DNA from: Clostridium_AM sp964554365
GTDB lineage: Bacteria > Bacillota > Clostridia > Clostridiales > Clostridiaceae
Direction of reading: 5' to 3'
NCBI GenBank assembly: GCA_964554365.1
Contig: CAZKOJ010000021.1
Coordinates: forward strand, 1-34,943
DNA: 34,943 nt
In this document: positions 24,261 through 32,050 of the stretch, in pieces
Layout: the number at the start of each line of letters is the position of its first letter
Numbering within the stretch: the first letter of the stretch is position 1
The notes under the pieces: model-generated
Database searches by the model: none
Seen by the model: only the letters and a program-made list of their open reading frames with translations
Told to the model about the DNA's origin: nothing
Translations under genes and position numbers: made by a program

Positions 24261-26357
24261 TTATGCAAGATTTTGATGCTTACATAACACTGCTTTTATA
24301 GTTGTATAGGTTACTTCTTCTGGTACTATATCCTTGATAGGTTTTAAGGTTTTAGCTCCCACTTTTTGTATGGCTTCAAGAATAATTTCCTCATATTTTT
24401 CTTGTATAAATGAATTTAAATCTATATCCATACCATCTAAAGCACATTTTATTATATGATCTTCTATAGTGGTAAATTTCAAGTTTCTTTCTTTACTTAT
24501 TTCTTCCAATGATTTGCCTTCCTTGTACATGCTTAATGTTACAACATGACTAGGTATATCCTTATTTTTTTCTTCCTTTGGAGTTTCCTCTGATGCATAA
24601 CCTATTATACATTGTAAAAACTCTTCTCCATACTTTTGGAGTTTTGATTCTCCAACTCCTTTAATGCCAAGTAATTCTTCATCATTTTTAGGTAGCTTTT
24701 CACTCATTTCTCTAAGGGTTGCATCTGTAAAAATTATATAAGGAGGAACCGCTTCTCTTTCAGATATAGCTTTTCTGATAGATTTAAGCATAGAGAAAAG
24801 AGAGTTGTCTTGTGAAATTTTCTGTTTTCTCTTATGTATTTTCTGAAAGACTTTTTCTTGTCCTTTAAGAACCTTTACAGCAGTTTCTTTAAGTCTAACT
24901 ACTGGAAATTGACTTTCTGTAAGACATAAATATTCGTCAGCTATAAGTACATTTACTAAGTCTTTTATTTCTTTCACAGTGTAATTTTTCATTATTCCAT
25001 AGGTTGAAAGGGTATTAAAGTTAAATTCTAAAACCTTTTTATCCTTTGAACCTCTTAATACTTGTGATATTAATAATGTTCCAAACCTTTGCTTCATACG
25101 TGCTATACACGAAAATATCTTTTGAGCGTCCACTGTTATGTCAGTAAGCTCTGTTTCATCCTTACATACACTACAGTTATCACAAATATCTATTACGTTT
25201 TCTTCTCCAAAATACTCTAAAATAAACTTTCTAAGACACTTAGTAGTATGACAATAATCAACCATGTCTTGGAGTCTTCTATATTCATTAATTCTTCTGT
25301 CTTCGGAGTATATATTTTGTTCTATAAGAAATTTCTGAAGTATGATATCTTGAGCTCCAAATAACAGTATACAATCACTAGGCTCACCGTCTCTTCCAGC
25401 ACGGCCAGCCTCTTGATAATAAGCTTCCATATTCTTAGGTAAATTATAATGAATAACATATCTTACGTTTGACTTATCAATTCCCATTCCAAAAGCATTA
25501 GTAGCCACAATTATGTTTACATTATCATATAAAAAATCTTCTTGAGCTTTTGTTCTTTCTAAATCATTCATTCCAGCATGATATTTACTTACAGAATAGC
25601 CTTTTTTATTCAGCATTTCATAAGTGTTATCTACTTCTTTTCTAGTGGCTGCATAGATTATACCTACTTGCTCCTTGTTATCTTCTACATACTTCAATAG
25701 ATAATCTTTTTTATTTTCTCCTCTAATTACAGAAAAAAATAGATTTTTACGATCAAAGCCTGTAGTATAAAGGTTAGATTTTTCAAGTTCCAAAAGCTTT
25801 GTTACATCTTCCTTAACTTGTGTAGTAGCTGTGGCTGTAAAAGCAGAAATTATAGGCCTATCTGTTAATTTTTTTATTAAAGGTGCGATAGATCTATAAC
25901 TTGGTCTAAAATCATGTCCCCATTGTGACACACAGTGAGCTTCATCTATAGCTACCATTGATATATTAAGGGTTTGTAGTAGCTGACAAAAACTTTCTGA
26001 TTCTAGCCTTTCTGGTGCCACATACAAAAGTTTTACGTATCCACTTACTGCCATCAATATTCTTTCCTGTACTTCGTATTGATCTAGGGAGCTATTTATA
26101 AATGTAGCTTTTACTCCTATATCATTAAGTGAATCAACTTGGTCCTTCATAAGAGATATTAAGGGTGAAATTACGATGGTTATACCCGACATTAAAAGAG
26201 CAGGTATCTGGTAACATACAGACTTACCTGCTCCCGTAGGCATTATAGCAAAGGTATCTTTACCTTCTAATATACTATTTATAACTTTCTCTTGTCCTTC
26301 TCTGAAACTATTATATCCATAATATTTTTTTAATAAAATCTTAGCATCCTCAAGCAT
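24261..26357 (-). CDS. recQ: ATP-dependent DNA helicase RecQ
   Basis: A 3'-5' DNA helicase of recombination and fork repair, 698 residues. Motif I is TGAGKS (41-46), motif II is DEAH (138-141), and the RecQ aromatic-rich loop CVSQWGHDFRPSY follows. QEAGRAGRDGEPS is motif VI. The RQC domain has the zinc cysteines in CLRKF...CDNCSVC, and the HRDC domain lies at about 520-585. A C-terminal extension (about 600-698) with a helix-turn-helix (SLEEISKERNLKFTTIEDHI) is common in Firmicute RecQ. The SD AGGAGG is 10 bases upstream of the ATG. Confidence 0.95.
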   Translation of the reverse strand: MLEDAKILLKKYYGYNSFREGQEKVINSILEGKDTFAIMPTGAGKSVCYQIPALLMSGITIVISPLISLMKDQVDSLNDIGVKATFINSSLDQYEVQERILMAVSGYVKLLYVAPERLESESFCQLLQTLNISMVAIDEAHCVSQWGHDFRPSYRSIAPLIKKLTDRPIISAFTATATTQVKEDVTKLLELEKSNLYTTGFDRKNLFFSVIRGENKKDYLLKYVEDNKEQVGIIYAATRKEVDNTYEMLNKKGYSVSKYHAGMNDLERTKAQEDFLYDNVNIIVATNAFGMGIDKSNVRYVIHYNLPKNMEAYYQEAGRAGRDGEPSDCILLFGAQDIILQKFLIEQNIYSEDRRINEYRRLQDMVDYCHTTKCLRKFILEYFGEENVIDICDNCSVCKDETELTDITVDAQKIFSCIARMKQRFGTLLISQVLRGSKDKKVLEFNFNTLSTYGIMKNYTVKEIKDLVNVLIADEYLCLTESQFPVVRLKETAVKVLKGQEKVFQKIHKRKQKISQDNSLFSMLKSIRKAISEREAVPPYIIFTDATLREMSEKLPKNDEELLGIKGVGESKLQKYGEEFLQCIIGYASEETPKEEKNKDIPSHVVTLSMYKEGKSLEEISKERNLKFTTIEDHIIKCALDGMDIDLNSFIQEKYEEIILEAIQKVGAKTLKPIKDIVPEEVTYTTIKAVLCKHQNLA

Positions 26358-26391
26358 TAAGAAAAAAACCTCCTGTATTTATTTAATATCA

Positions 26392-26420
26392 ATTATACCA
26401 CCTAATTCAGCATTTCTTAA
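26392..26420 (-). promoter_or_regulatory. Probable recQ promoter
   Basis: On the minus strand, TTAAGA (26415-26420) and TATAAT (26392-26397) are 17 bases apart, about 35 bases before the start codon. Confidence 0.55.
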
Positions 26421-26549
26421 TAATTTTTAATTTTTATTTAATAAATGTTTTAATTAAATTTTTATTTTATTAATATTTTATTCTTAAATTTTATGATAAA
26501 ATAAAGTATAAATTATCTAGACATTTATGAGGCAGGGGGAATAAAACAC

Positions 26550-27038
26550 ATGAAATTTAGTTTAAAAAAGATTTTAACAATTTTTATCATAGCAATTTTT
26601 GTGATTTTCGGAGTAGCGAAAGTACGTTACATATCTAGATTGATAACTTTTAATAATCCCGAAATTCAAAAATATTCCCAGCAAATTAAAGAGAAAATAT
26701 ATTCTATAAAAAAGAATAGAAATGAAAATCAGGAAATTATGTTAGCGGTTAAAAGTAAAAAAAATGATTTGGATATGGCTTTAAACTCCTTACAACATAA
26801 GAAAATAAACATAGAAAGTAGTGAAAAAGAAAACATTTTAAAGGATGAAAAAAATCTAAATGATATGATAGATAAGATTAAAAATTTAAAAGTAGCTATA
26901 AAAGATGATGTTAAAAATAAAAATTACTCAGCTATGTTAAATCATATGGATAGTTTAATATCTACTCAAACATCTAAATTAATAGTACTTCAAAAATTAG
27001 ACTCAGAGTTAACTATGGTATTAAGTGTATTACATTAA
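26550..27038 (+). CDS. Small membrane-anchored coiled-coil protein, function unknown
   Basis: 162 residues. A short basic start (MKFSLKK) and one hydrophobic helix (about 8-24, ILTIFIIAIFVIFGVAKV) give an uncleaved signal anchor. The rest is charged, lysine-rich and heptad-like (about 40-155), so it should form an extracellular coiled coil. It belongs to no family I can name. The SD is GCAGGGGGAAT. It is divergent from recQ and upstream of the fluoride riboswitch, with no sign of a functional tie to either. Confidence 0.7.
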   Translation: MKFSLKKILTIFIIAIFVIFGVAKVRYISRLITFNNPEIQKYSQQIKEKIYSIKKNRNENQEIMLAVKSKKNDLDMALNSLQHKKINIESSEKENILKDEKNLNDMIDKIKNLKVAIKDDVKNKNYSAMLNHMDSLISTQTSKLIVLQKLDSELTMVLSVLH

Positions 27039-27110
27039 AAACTGACTTAACCTCATTTTTTAGTGGCTTTATTTTTCTTAATATCACTTTAAAGTTTAAT
27101 GAAAATATAG

Positions 27111-27198
27111 TATAATTTTAAAAGGTGATGGAGTTCACCTTAACCGCTTAAAAGCTAATGACTCCTACTTTGATATTATATTAAAGTAGGAGTTTTTT
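27111..27198 (+). promoter_or_regulatory. Fluoride (crcB) riboswitch with intrinsic terminator
   Basis: A TATAAT at 27111-27116 precedes the aptamer. The aptamer (about 27121-27167) shows the conserved GGTGATGGAGTTCACC, TAACCGC, and GCTAATGACTCCTAC segments. Its 3' end is shared with a terminator that pairs 27161-27171 with 27183-27193 and has six T at 27193-27198. Fluoride binding should block the terminator and switch on the crcB genes, which fits the two channel genes downstream. Confidence 0.95.
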
Positions 27199-27217
27199 AT
27201 TGTTGAAGCAAGATCTT

Positions 27218-27256
27218 AATTCAAATGGGGATTCTTTTGCCCCATCTGAATTTTAG
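27218..27256 (+). terminator. Second terminator-like hairpin between the riboswitch and crcB
   Basis: A 13-bp stem with one mismatch pairs 27218-27230 with 27240-27252, followed by TTTT. It lies after the riboswitch terminator and before the coding sequence, so transcripts must pass two stops. It could also be a remnant or an RNA stability element. Confidence 0.5.
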
Positions 27257-27322
27257 AGCTGCAAATGCATGATTTACTTGGCGTAAGTCAGGTAAAATTA
27301 CACATAAAGGGAGATGTCAACA

Positions 27323-27724
27323 TTGCGAAAGTATTTTTTTATTGGAATAGGTGGCTTTTTAGGTGCTATCTTAAGATTTATGATTAGAAGCACTCCTATT
27401 CATAATTACAATGAATTTATACCTATAAATACATTATTTATTAATATAACAGGAAGCTTTCTACTAGCATTAATAACTACTATATTATTGGAGGATTTAG
27501 AGTTTGATACGGATTTAAGACTAGGAATATGTACTGGATTTTTAGGTGCATATACAACCTTTTCAACCTTATGTAAAGAATCCTATGAACTGATTTTTAA
27601 ATCACATTACTTGGCATCTTTAAGTTATGTTATGAGTTCGCTCCTTTTAGGAGTAGTATGTGCTTATTTGGGTTCTATAGTTGCTAAAAGATCCATTCAG
27701 AGATTAATAAATGAAAAAATATAG
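27323..27724 (+). CDS. crcB: Fluoride exporter subunit CrcB/Fluc (first)
   Basis: A fluoride channel subunit of about 133 residues with four membrane helices, acting as half of a dual-topology dimer. The motifs are GGFLGAILRF, NITGSF and GFLGAYTTFSTL (the phenylalanine-box region lining the pore). ATG 27314 is in frame, but it abuts the GGGAG SD. TTG 27323 has the right spacing and gives the usual start MRKYFFIGIGGFLGA. A second crcB follows, so the channel is probably a heterodimer. Expression is under the fluoride riboswitch. Confidence 0.92.
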   Translation: MRKYFFIGIGGFLGAILRFMIRSTPIHNYNEFIPINTLFINITGSFLLALITTILLEDLEFDTDLRLGICTGFLGAYTTFSTLCKESYELIFKSHYLASLSYVMSSLLLGVVCAYLGSIVAKRSIQRLINEKI

Positions 27725-27797
27725 ACTATGACAAATTAAGTGAAATCAATGAGAGTACAATTTGATACACTAGATGTTTAAAGGAGTATTTAAATAT

Positions 27798-28157
27798 ATG
27801 GAAATTTTATTAGTAGGAATTGGCGGTATTTTTGGAAGTTTATCTAGATTTTCATTAGGTAAGTTTATATCCAAATACTCAAAGTCTTCATTTCCAATTG
27901 GGACTTTTATTATAAATATTACAGGTGCAATTTTACTTGGTATAGTCAGTAGTATTAGTGTAAATAAAAACTTATATTTACTAATTGGTGACGGTTTTCT
28001 TGGGGCATATACAACCTTTTCTACATTTATGTATGAAGGCTTTAATCTTTTTGGAGAAAATAAGAAACTTAATGCCTTGGTTTATATACTTATGTCTGTT
28101 GTACTTGGTATAGCTGGTTATGGACTGGGCACAAAATTAGGTATGCTCAACATGTAA
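27798..28157 (+). CDS. crcB: Fluoride exporter subunit CrcB/Fluc (second)
   Basis: 119 residues, four membrane helices, with GGIFGSLSRF, NITGAILLG and GFLGAYTTFSTF. The frame opens at ATG 27774, but AAAGGAG precedes ATG 27798, which matches the family N-terminus MEILLVGIGGIFGS. It is the partner subunit of the preceding protein, 73 bases downstream, with no terminator between. Paired short Fluc genes in Firmicutes encode antiparallel heterodimers. Confidence 0.92.
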   Translation: MEILLVGIGGIFGSLSRFSLGKFISKYSKSSFPIGTFIINITGAILLGIVSSISVNKNLYLLIGDGFLGAYTTFSTFMYEGFNLFGENKKLNALVYILMSVVLGIAGYGLGTKLGMLNM

Positions 28158-28209
28158 ACTCACCCTGAGCAATTTAAGCGAATTGCGTCGTAATACGCTT
28201 ATAATGTTA

Positions 28210-28328
28210 TAGTGACATATTAAATATTATGTTAATAAAATAAAAAGTAAACTAAAATAAAAATTCAAAATATAATATAAAATTTTAACTAACTTAATAA
28301 ATTGAAGTTAATTCCTTTTAGAATTAAC
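28210..28328 (+). repeat. Dispersed repeat C, copy 3
   Basis: Matches 591-709 almost throughout, and 2920-3013 apart from the internal gap of that copy. It ends with the same GTTAATTC/GAATTAAC hairpin and lies about 180 bases before the start of the DUF4177 remnant. The sequence on to 28510 is A/T-rich, with no clear signal. Confidence 0.75.
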
Positions 28329-28510
28329 CAAATAAATTGTAAAAATATTCCAACAATATAAGTACTCAATTCATACTAAATAATATCAAAATAATTCTAT
28401 TTGATTAAATTTCATTATATAGTAAAATTAGTTATGACGTAGTTGTAACTTAAGGCGTCACAGGTGTAAATTATTTCTCATTAGGAATTATAAATAGGGA
28501 GTTGATTAAT

Positions 28511-28605
28511 ATGTATGAGTACAAATATGTTGAAGCAACTTTAGGGGGGGCTTTACTGAAGCTAATCACCATGAAATTATATTCGAACGTAAAATTGAAG
28601 AATAA
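28511..28605 (+). pseudogene. DUF4177-like gene remnant, frameshifted in a G7 run
   Basis: The start reads MYEYKYVEATLGG, a typical DUF4177 N-terminus, behind a GGGAG SD. At a run of seven G (28544-28550) the frame changes. One extra G would continue it as LGGGFTEANHHEIIFERKIEE and stop at 28605. In the actual frame an unrelated tail runs to about 28661. Even corrected, the protein would be only about 31 residues, with the family's N- and C-terminal ends joined, so an internal deletion is also likely. Confidence 0.6.
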
Positions 28606-28665
28606 AGCTATACATTTATTAATAAGAAGACCACTTCATAATTTTTATTATTATAAAAACTAATT

Positions 28666-28700
28666 AAAAATCTATTCTCTGTATAGGGTATGGATTTTTT
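28666..28700 (+). terminator. Intrinsic terminator after the DUF4177 remnant
   Basis: A 14-position stem with one mismatch and two G-T pairs joins 28666-28679 and 28686-28699. It ends in six T. Confidence 0.7.
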
Positions 28701-28745
28701 GGATAGCAAGAATTACAAATAATATAACAATTACACCTATAAAAT

Positions 28746-28780
28746 ACTTTATTGCAATAAAGTGTCATATAATGTATAAT
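28746..28780 (+). promoter_or_regulatory. Promoter of the GLUG protein gene with an 18-bp palindrome on the -35
   Basis: TTGCAA (28752-28757) and TATAAT (28775-28780) are 17 bases apart. A perfect 18-base palindrome, ACTTTATTGCAATAAAGT, spans 28746-28763 and covers the -35 box, so a dimeric repressor is likely. Downstream in the leader, ATTGTACAAG (28788-28797) and its reverse complement (28890-28899) could pair or bind protein. A frame without stops (28783-28950) crosses the leader and overlaps the next start by ATGA, but it has no SD and is probably not a gene. Confidence 0.6.
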
Positions 28781-28946
28781 AAATTGAATTGTACAAGAAT
28801 ATTTTCCCATTAGGCCGACATACGGTAGTTATCTATACTTACTCTATGAAAATGAAAGAAATCAATGATCTGTTCTATAAATATAAATCCTTGTACAATG
28901 AAAGTATGTTCAGTTCATTACCAATTCTTTTTAAGGAAGGTGTAAT

Positions 28947-29438
28947 ATGAAATCATTATTTAAAGCATTCCTAGTACTATTACTAGGAATAATGACAATG
29001 TCCAGTACTGGAGTAGTAAGTGCTAAAACATTGAAAACTACAGATATGCAAACGGCAACTATAGGTGAAAAAACTTATTATATAGTTAAGACAGAGGAAC
29101 AACTTCGTTCAATTGGAAAAGATAAATATGCAATGTCATATAACTATATCTTGGATGCGAATATTTCGCTAACACAAGAATGGGTGGCTATTGGTGATGA
29201 GGACAACTCTTTCACTGGTTCTTTTAATGGTAATGGCTTTACAATTAGTAATTTGAAGATTGCCAATAAAACAGCAAAATATATCGGTTTATTTGGATGT
29301 GTTGAAGAGGGAACTATTTACAATGTGACTCTTAAGAATACTGATATTAATTCTGCTGGTGGTAAAGGGAAGCATGTTGGTGCTGTGGTAGCTTTATGCT
29401 TAGATGGAAAAGTATACGATAATGTTGTAATTAAATAA
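28947..29438 (+). CDS. Secreted protein with a GLUG motif
   Basis: 163 residues. A signal peptide of about 26 residues (MKSLFKAFLVLLLGIMTMSS, cleavage near VVSA-KT) is followed by a beta-rich domain. SFNGNGFTISNLKI (92-105) and YIGLFGCVEEGTIYNVTLKNTDI (112-134) match the GLUG repeat, usually found in large surface adhesins or IgA-protease-like proteins of Firmicutes. Here the protein is short, with about one repeat and no LPxTG or other anchor, so it is likely released. The SD AAGGAAGG supports the start. Its role is unknown. The palindrome in its promoter suggests tight control. Confidence 0.78.
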   Translation: MKSLFKAFLVLLLGIMTMSSTGVVSAKTLKTTDMQTATIGEKTYYIVKTEEQLRSIGKDKYAMSYNYILDANISLTQEWVAIGDEDNSFTGSFNGNGFTISNLKIANKTAKYIGLFGCVEEGTIYNVTLKNTDINSAGGKGKHVGAVVALCLDGKVYDNVVIK

Positions 29439-29502
29439 AATTACTGCATTTCAAGCGTAATTGGTTAATGGGGTATAGATGACATACATGTAAAAATAGG
29501 TC

Positions 29503-29535
29503 ACGTGCTGGAGGTAATATCCAGCATGTTTTTTT
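29503..29535 (+). terminator. Terminator of the GLUG protein gene
   Basis: A 10-bp stem with one G-T pair joins 29503-29512 and 29520-29529, followed by seven T. Confidence 0.88.
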
Positions 29536-29562
29536 AAAATTGGATATAAGTTGGAGGGATAA

Positions 29563-29733
29563 ATGTCTATGGTATTAGAGTTAATTTATATTATATTCAT
29601 AATGATAACTATCTATAAAATTTATCAAGTGATTCTTAGACTCAGGTGGAGTTTGCTTATGAGGAATACCTCTCTCCATCTGAGTCTTAGAATAACTTAT
29701 CCAGGGGCATGTCAGCCGTTATCTCCCACCTAA
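29563..29733 (+). CDS. Possible small hydrophobic protein (56 codons)
   Basis: A GGAGGG SD lies 4-5 bases before ATG 29563. The first 25 residues (MSMVLELIYIIFIMITIYKI...) make one membrane helix with a basic end (RLRWSLLMR), like type I toxin peptides. The second half is encoded by the arms of a strong hairpin and may only be read-through of RNA structure. No codon-usage support could be computed. It could be a toxin-like peptide, a remnant, or chance. Confidence 0.35.
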   Translation: MSMVLELIYIIFIMITIYKIYQVILRLRWSLLMRNTSLHLSLRITYPGACQPLSPT

Positions 29734-29830
29734 AGAGGATGGGAGTGTTACGGATGGTAGTCGTCAGATAAATCATCAGGTTGGAGGACACAGCTGAGCA
29801 AGCTAAACCCTAAATTTACAATTGTAAATT
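29638..29830 (+). ncRNA. Compact GC-richer structured segment, candidate non-coding RNA
   Basis: A 14-bp stem pairs 29638-29651 with 29674-29687, with GAGG/CCTC (29661-29672) as an alternative inner stem. A second hairpin has CTCCCA (29723-29728) with TGGGAG (29740-29745), extended by CCGT/ACGG (29716-29719, 29750-29753) and closed outside by TTATC/GATAA (29697-29701, 29766-29770). An 18-base palindrome, AATTTACAATTGTAAATT, follows at 29812-29829. The segment is clearly less A/T-rich than its flanks. It recalls the structured right ends of IS200/IS605- or IS607-type elements, but no tnpB is present. Confidence 0.4.
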
Positions 29831-29910
29831 GACACTGATAAATGAATTATGCGGTATTTAAAAACATTAATATAAGAATATTATATAATTTCTATAATGA
29901 AATTACATAT

Positions 29911-29980
29911 GTAAAAGTAAAAAGCGTATTCAACGCAAAATTTAGAGTGGACTACGCTTAAATATATTATTCGAAAAACC
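29911..29980. repeat. Dispersed repeat A, right copy (inverted relative to 6-78)
   Basis: The core at 29927-29952 is the exact reverse complement of 35-60. In this copy AAGCGTA (29922-29928) can pair with TACGCTT (29953-29959), a hairpin that the left copy has lost. No gene lies between here and the protease promoter. Confidence 0.75.
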
Positions 29981-30143
29981 ATCCGTTTATTAAGAAGTCC
30001 TAATACTTCTCTTATTTATTATTGGAAACTCCTACTGGTTCAAATTACGGTAGTTTTAAAACGTGAAGCATAAGGCCTTCTAAAATATTTAGTAGCCAAA
30101 TCATGTAATTTACATTTTTTTACACAAATATTTACCATACCCC

Positions 30144-30200
30144 TTCTTCAGAAATTCTTCAGATTTCCTTTACTTTTATCTAAGAACTTTATTTTATAAT
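30144..30200 (+). promoter_or_regulatory. Tandem OmpR-type direct repeat and promoter of the protease operon
   Basis: TTCTTCAGAAA (30144-30154) is followed at once by TTCTTCAGATT (30155-30165), an 11-bp period. TATAAT lies at 30195-30200 with only a poor -35 (ACTTTT, 30172-30177), so activation from the repeat is plausible. The regulator at 32051-32740 in the same operon is the likely binder. Confidence 0.6.
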
Positions 30201-30233
30201 TAAGATACTAAAATAAAGTCGAGGTGGAAAATT

Positions 30234-32039
30234 ATGAAAAAATTTACTTTTATATTTCTTACATGCATACTACTACTCCTTGCAACAAAAAATGCATTTG
30301 CAGCAGAGTCTCCAAATATAATCCTGCTTAAAGGCACAAATGAAATGAAGGATGGGTTTCCTGTTTATGAAGAGGGAGGAGATAATAAAGCATTCATGGA
30401 TATTCGTAGCAAATCCTTTATTAAGAAATCTATTGAACTTTATGGACTCGCACAGCAATATTCAGATTTAAAGCAGGGGGATCTCTATTTAGCTTTAAAA
30501 GAAAATTCTGGTTGCTATGGAAGAGTTGGTTTCTATTTAAAAAAGGATGGAAATCTCTATGATAAAAGAAAATCCCTTTGTATTGAACTTTCAAGTGATC
30601 AACTAGAAGGGCAGTACGGCACACTGCAATCTATAACACAAATTTTTCCACATGAAATGGGACATATTTTATACATATCCACTACCTGCTCTGGGGAAAA
30701 TCCGAATCAAACTGCAGTGGATACGCATTATTCTAATACTATTACAGAATACAGTACTGCTTTCAATGAAGGCTTTGCAGAGCATTTTGAAGTTATTTCA
30801 AGAATAAATGAAGAAAATGTAGAAATTAAAAATGGAATTCAAGATGACATAAAAAGAAAAAAACGGAATATAAATCCAATATTAAATCGTGCTAACCGTG
30901 ATTTTCTGCTTCCTCTAAGATTGGATTATTATAGAGAAATATCACCTTTCTGGCAGCAGCAATATGAAAATTTAAAAAGACACGAACTTGCTTTAAATGG
31001 AGATGGTAAATACAAAAATTTAAGTTATAATTTTAGGGACAGAGAGAAAACAATTTTATATAGAAATATGGGACTTTTCCAGAATAAACTCAAAAATAGA
31101 AATTTGGAACAAAGCTTATCTACAGAAATAGTGATCTCACATTTCTTTGTTAACCTTATAAATACGGACAAAGGCAATCTAGAGGACAAGTATTCTAAAG
31201 TTTTCAATGTTTTTCGCAAATATGTAAACAAGGATTATAGGCCACAGTTACTACAATTTGTTAAAGGTTATGTAAAAGAATATCCTCAGGACCAGGAAAG
31301 AGTATTCGGCATTTTCAAAGAGAGTACAGGCTACGATTTCACAGAGGAATGTGCTCCAGAAATTTGGATTGCAAGTGAAGGTATCCATATTAATCTGATC
31401 ATGGATCAATTTGCTGGACTTGAATTTCCATTTTACATATTTAATATAAATACCTGTGAGAAAGAGGATTTACTTAAATTAAAAGGAATAAGTAATGTGG
31501 ATGCAGAAACTATAATTGCATATAGGGACAAAAATAAAGGTTTCAAGGAACGTAAAGAATTTAAAAATATAGAAGGTATAAGCAGAAACACACTGGAAAC
31601 ATTAGAAGTCAATAGTAGCAAAGAAAAGTTGGAAAAGATAAGCAAAGAAATAGAGGAAAGACAGTTTCAAAAAAACTTTTCTAAAATTTTTTCTGCGAAT
31701 TTAAAACATCTAGGTTTAAGAACTATACTATCCTTTGCTGCATTTTTTATACTTTATTTTATATGGATGAGGAAAGTTGAAGTTAACTATAAAAAGAACT
31801 TATTTAAAAATGTTACTCTTAAATTTTTGAAATTTACATTCTACGTAGTACTTGGACTTAGTAGTGTAGTGGTTGGTATGCGTACTAAACCTATAAATCC
31901 TATACTCATGTTTACTCTGTTGGTTTTCATATGTGAGGGTATAACATTTCTAATCATAAGAAAAAACAGTATCAAGGTGAGAGACAGTCTTTTATCCACT
32001 TTAATAATGATGATACTCATACTATATTCACTATATTAA
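30234..32039 (+). CDS. Exported zinc metalloprotease fused to a ComEA-like helix-hairpin-helix domain and C-terminal membrane helices
   Basis: 601 residues. A signal peptide (1-24, MKKFTFIFLTCILLLLATKN..AFAA) leads to an extracellular gluzincin-type domain: H140-E141-M-G-H144 supplies two zinc ligands and the base, and NEGFAEHFE (178-186) probably supplies the glutamate ligand (E179 or E183). Residues 403-460 read INTCEKEDLLKLKGISNVDAETIIAYRDKNKGFKERKEFKNIEGIS (shown here only for pattern: INT, LxxLxGI, A..II.YR...GF, F..I.GI), the tandem HhH fold of ComEA. Four membrane helices follow (about 495-512, 533-550, 557-576 and 587-600). The whole is an outside-facing, membrane-tethered enzyme. It heads an operon with a two-component system. 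I know no described family with this layout; substrate and role are unknown. Confidence 0.8.
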   Translation: MKKFTFIFLTCILLLLATKNAFAAESPNIILLKGTNEMKDGFPVYEEGGDNKAFMDIRSKSFIKKSIELYGLAQQYSDLKQGDLYLALKENSGCYGRVGFYLKKDGNLYDKRKSLCIELSSDQLEGQYGTLQSITQIFPHEMGHILYISTTCSGENPNQTAVDTHYSNTITEYSTAFNEGFAEHFEVISRINEENVEIKNGIQDDIKRKKRNINPILNRANRDFLLPLRLDYYREISPFWQQQYENLKRHELALNGDGKYKNLSYNFRDREKTILYRNMGLFQNKLKNRNLEQSLSTEIVISHFFVNLINTDKGNLEDKYSKVFNVFRKYVNKDYRPQLLQFVKGYVKEYPQDQERVFGIFKESTGYDFTEECAPEIWIASEGIHINLIMDQFAGLEFPFYIFNINTCEKEDLLKLKGISNVDAETIIAYRDKNKGFKERKEFKNIEGISRNTLETLEVNSSKEKLEKISKEIEERQFQKNFSKIFSANLKHLGLRTILSFAAFFILYFIWMRKVEVNYKKNLFKNVTLKFLKFTFYVVLGLSSVVVGMRTKPINPILMFTLLVFICEGITFLIIRKNSIKVRDSLLSTLIMMILILYSLY

Positions 32040-32050
32040 GGAGGTTTATC

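Noticed and set aside
28783..28950. 55-codon open frame before the GLUG gene, overlapping its start by ATGA
   Set aside because: It has no SD and no good start codon. It crosses the inverted TTGTACAA sites and looks like leader sequence or a remnant.
29638..29687. Hairpin read as a rho-independent terminator
   Set aside because: No T-run follows, and it lies inside a possible ORF and a larger structured segment.
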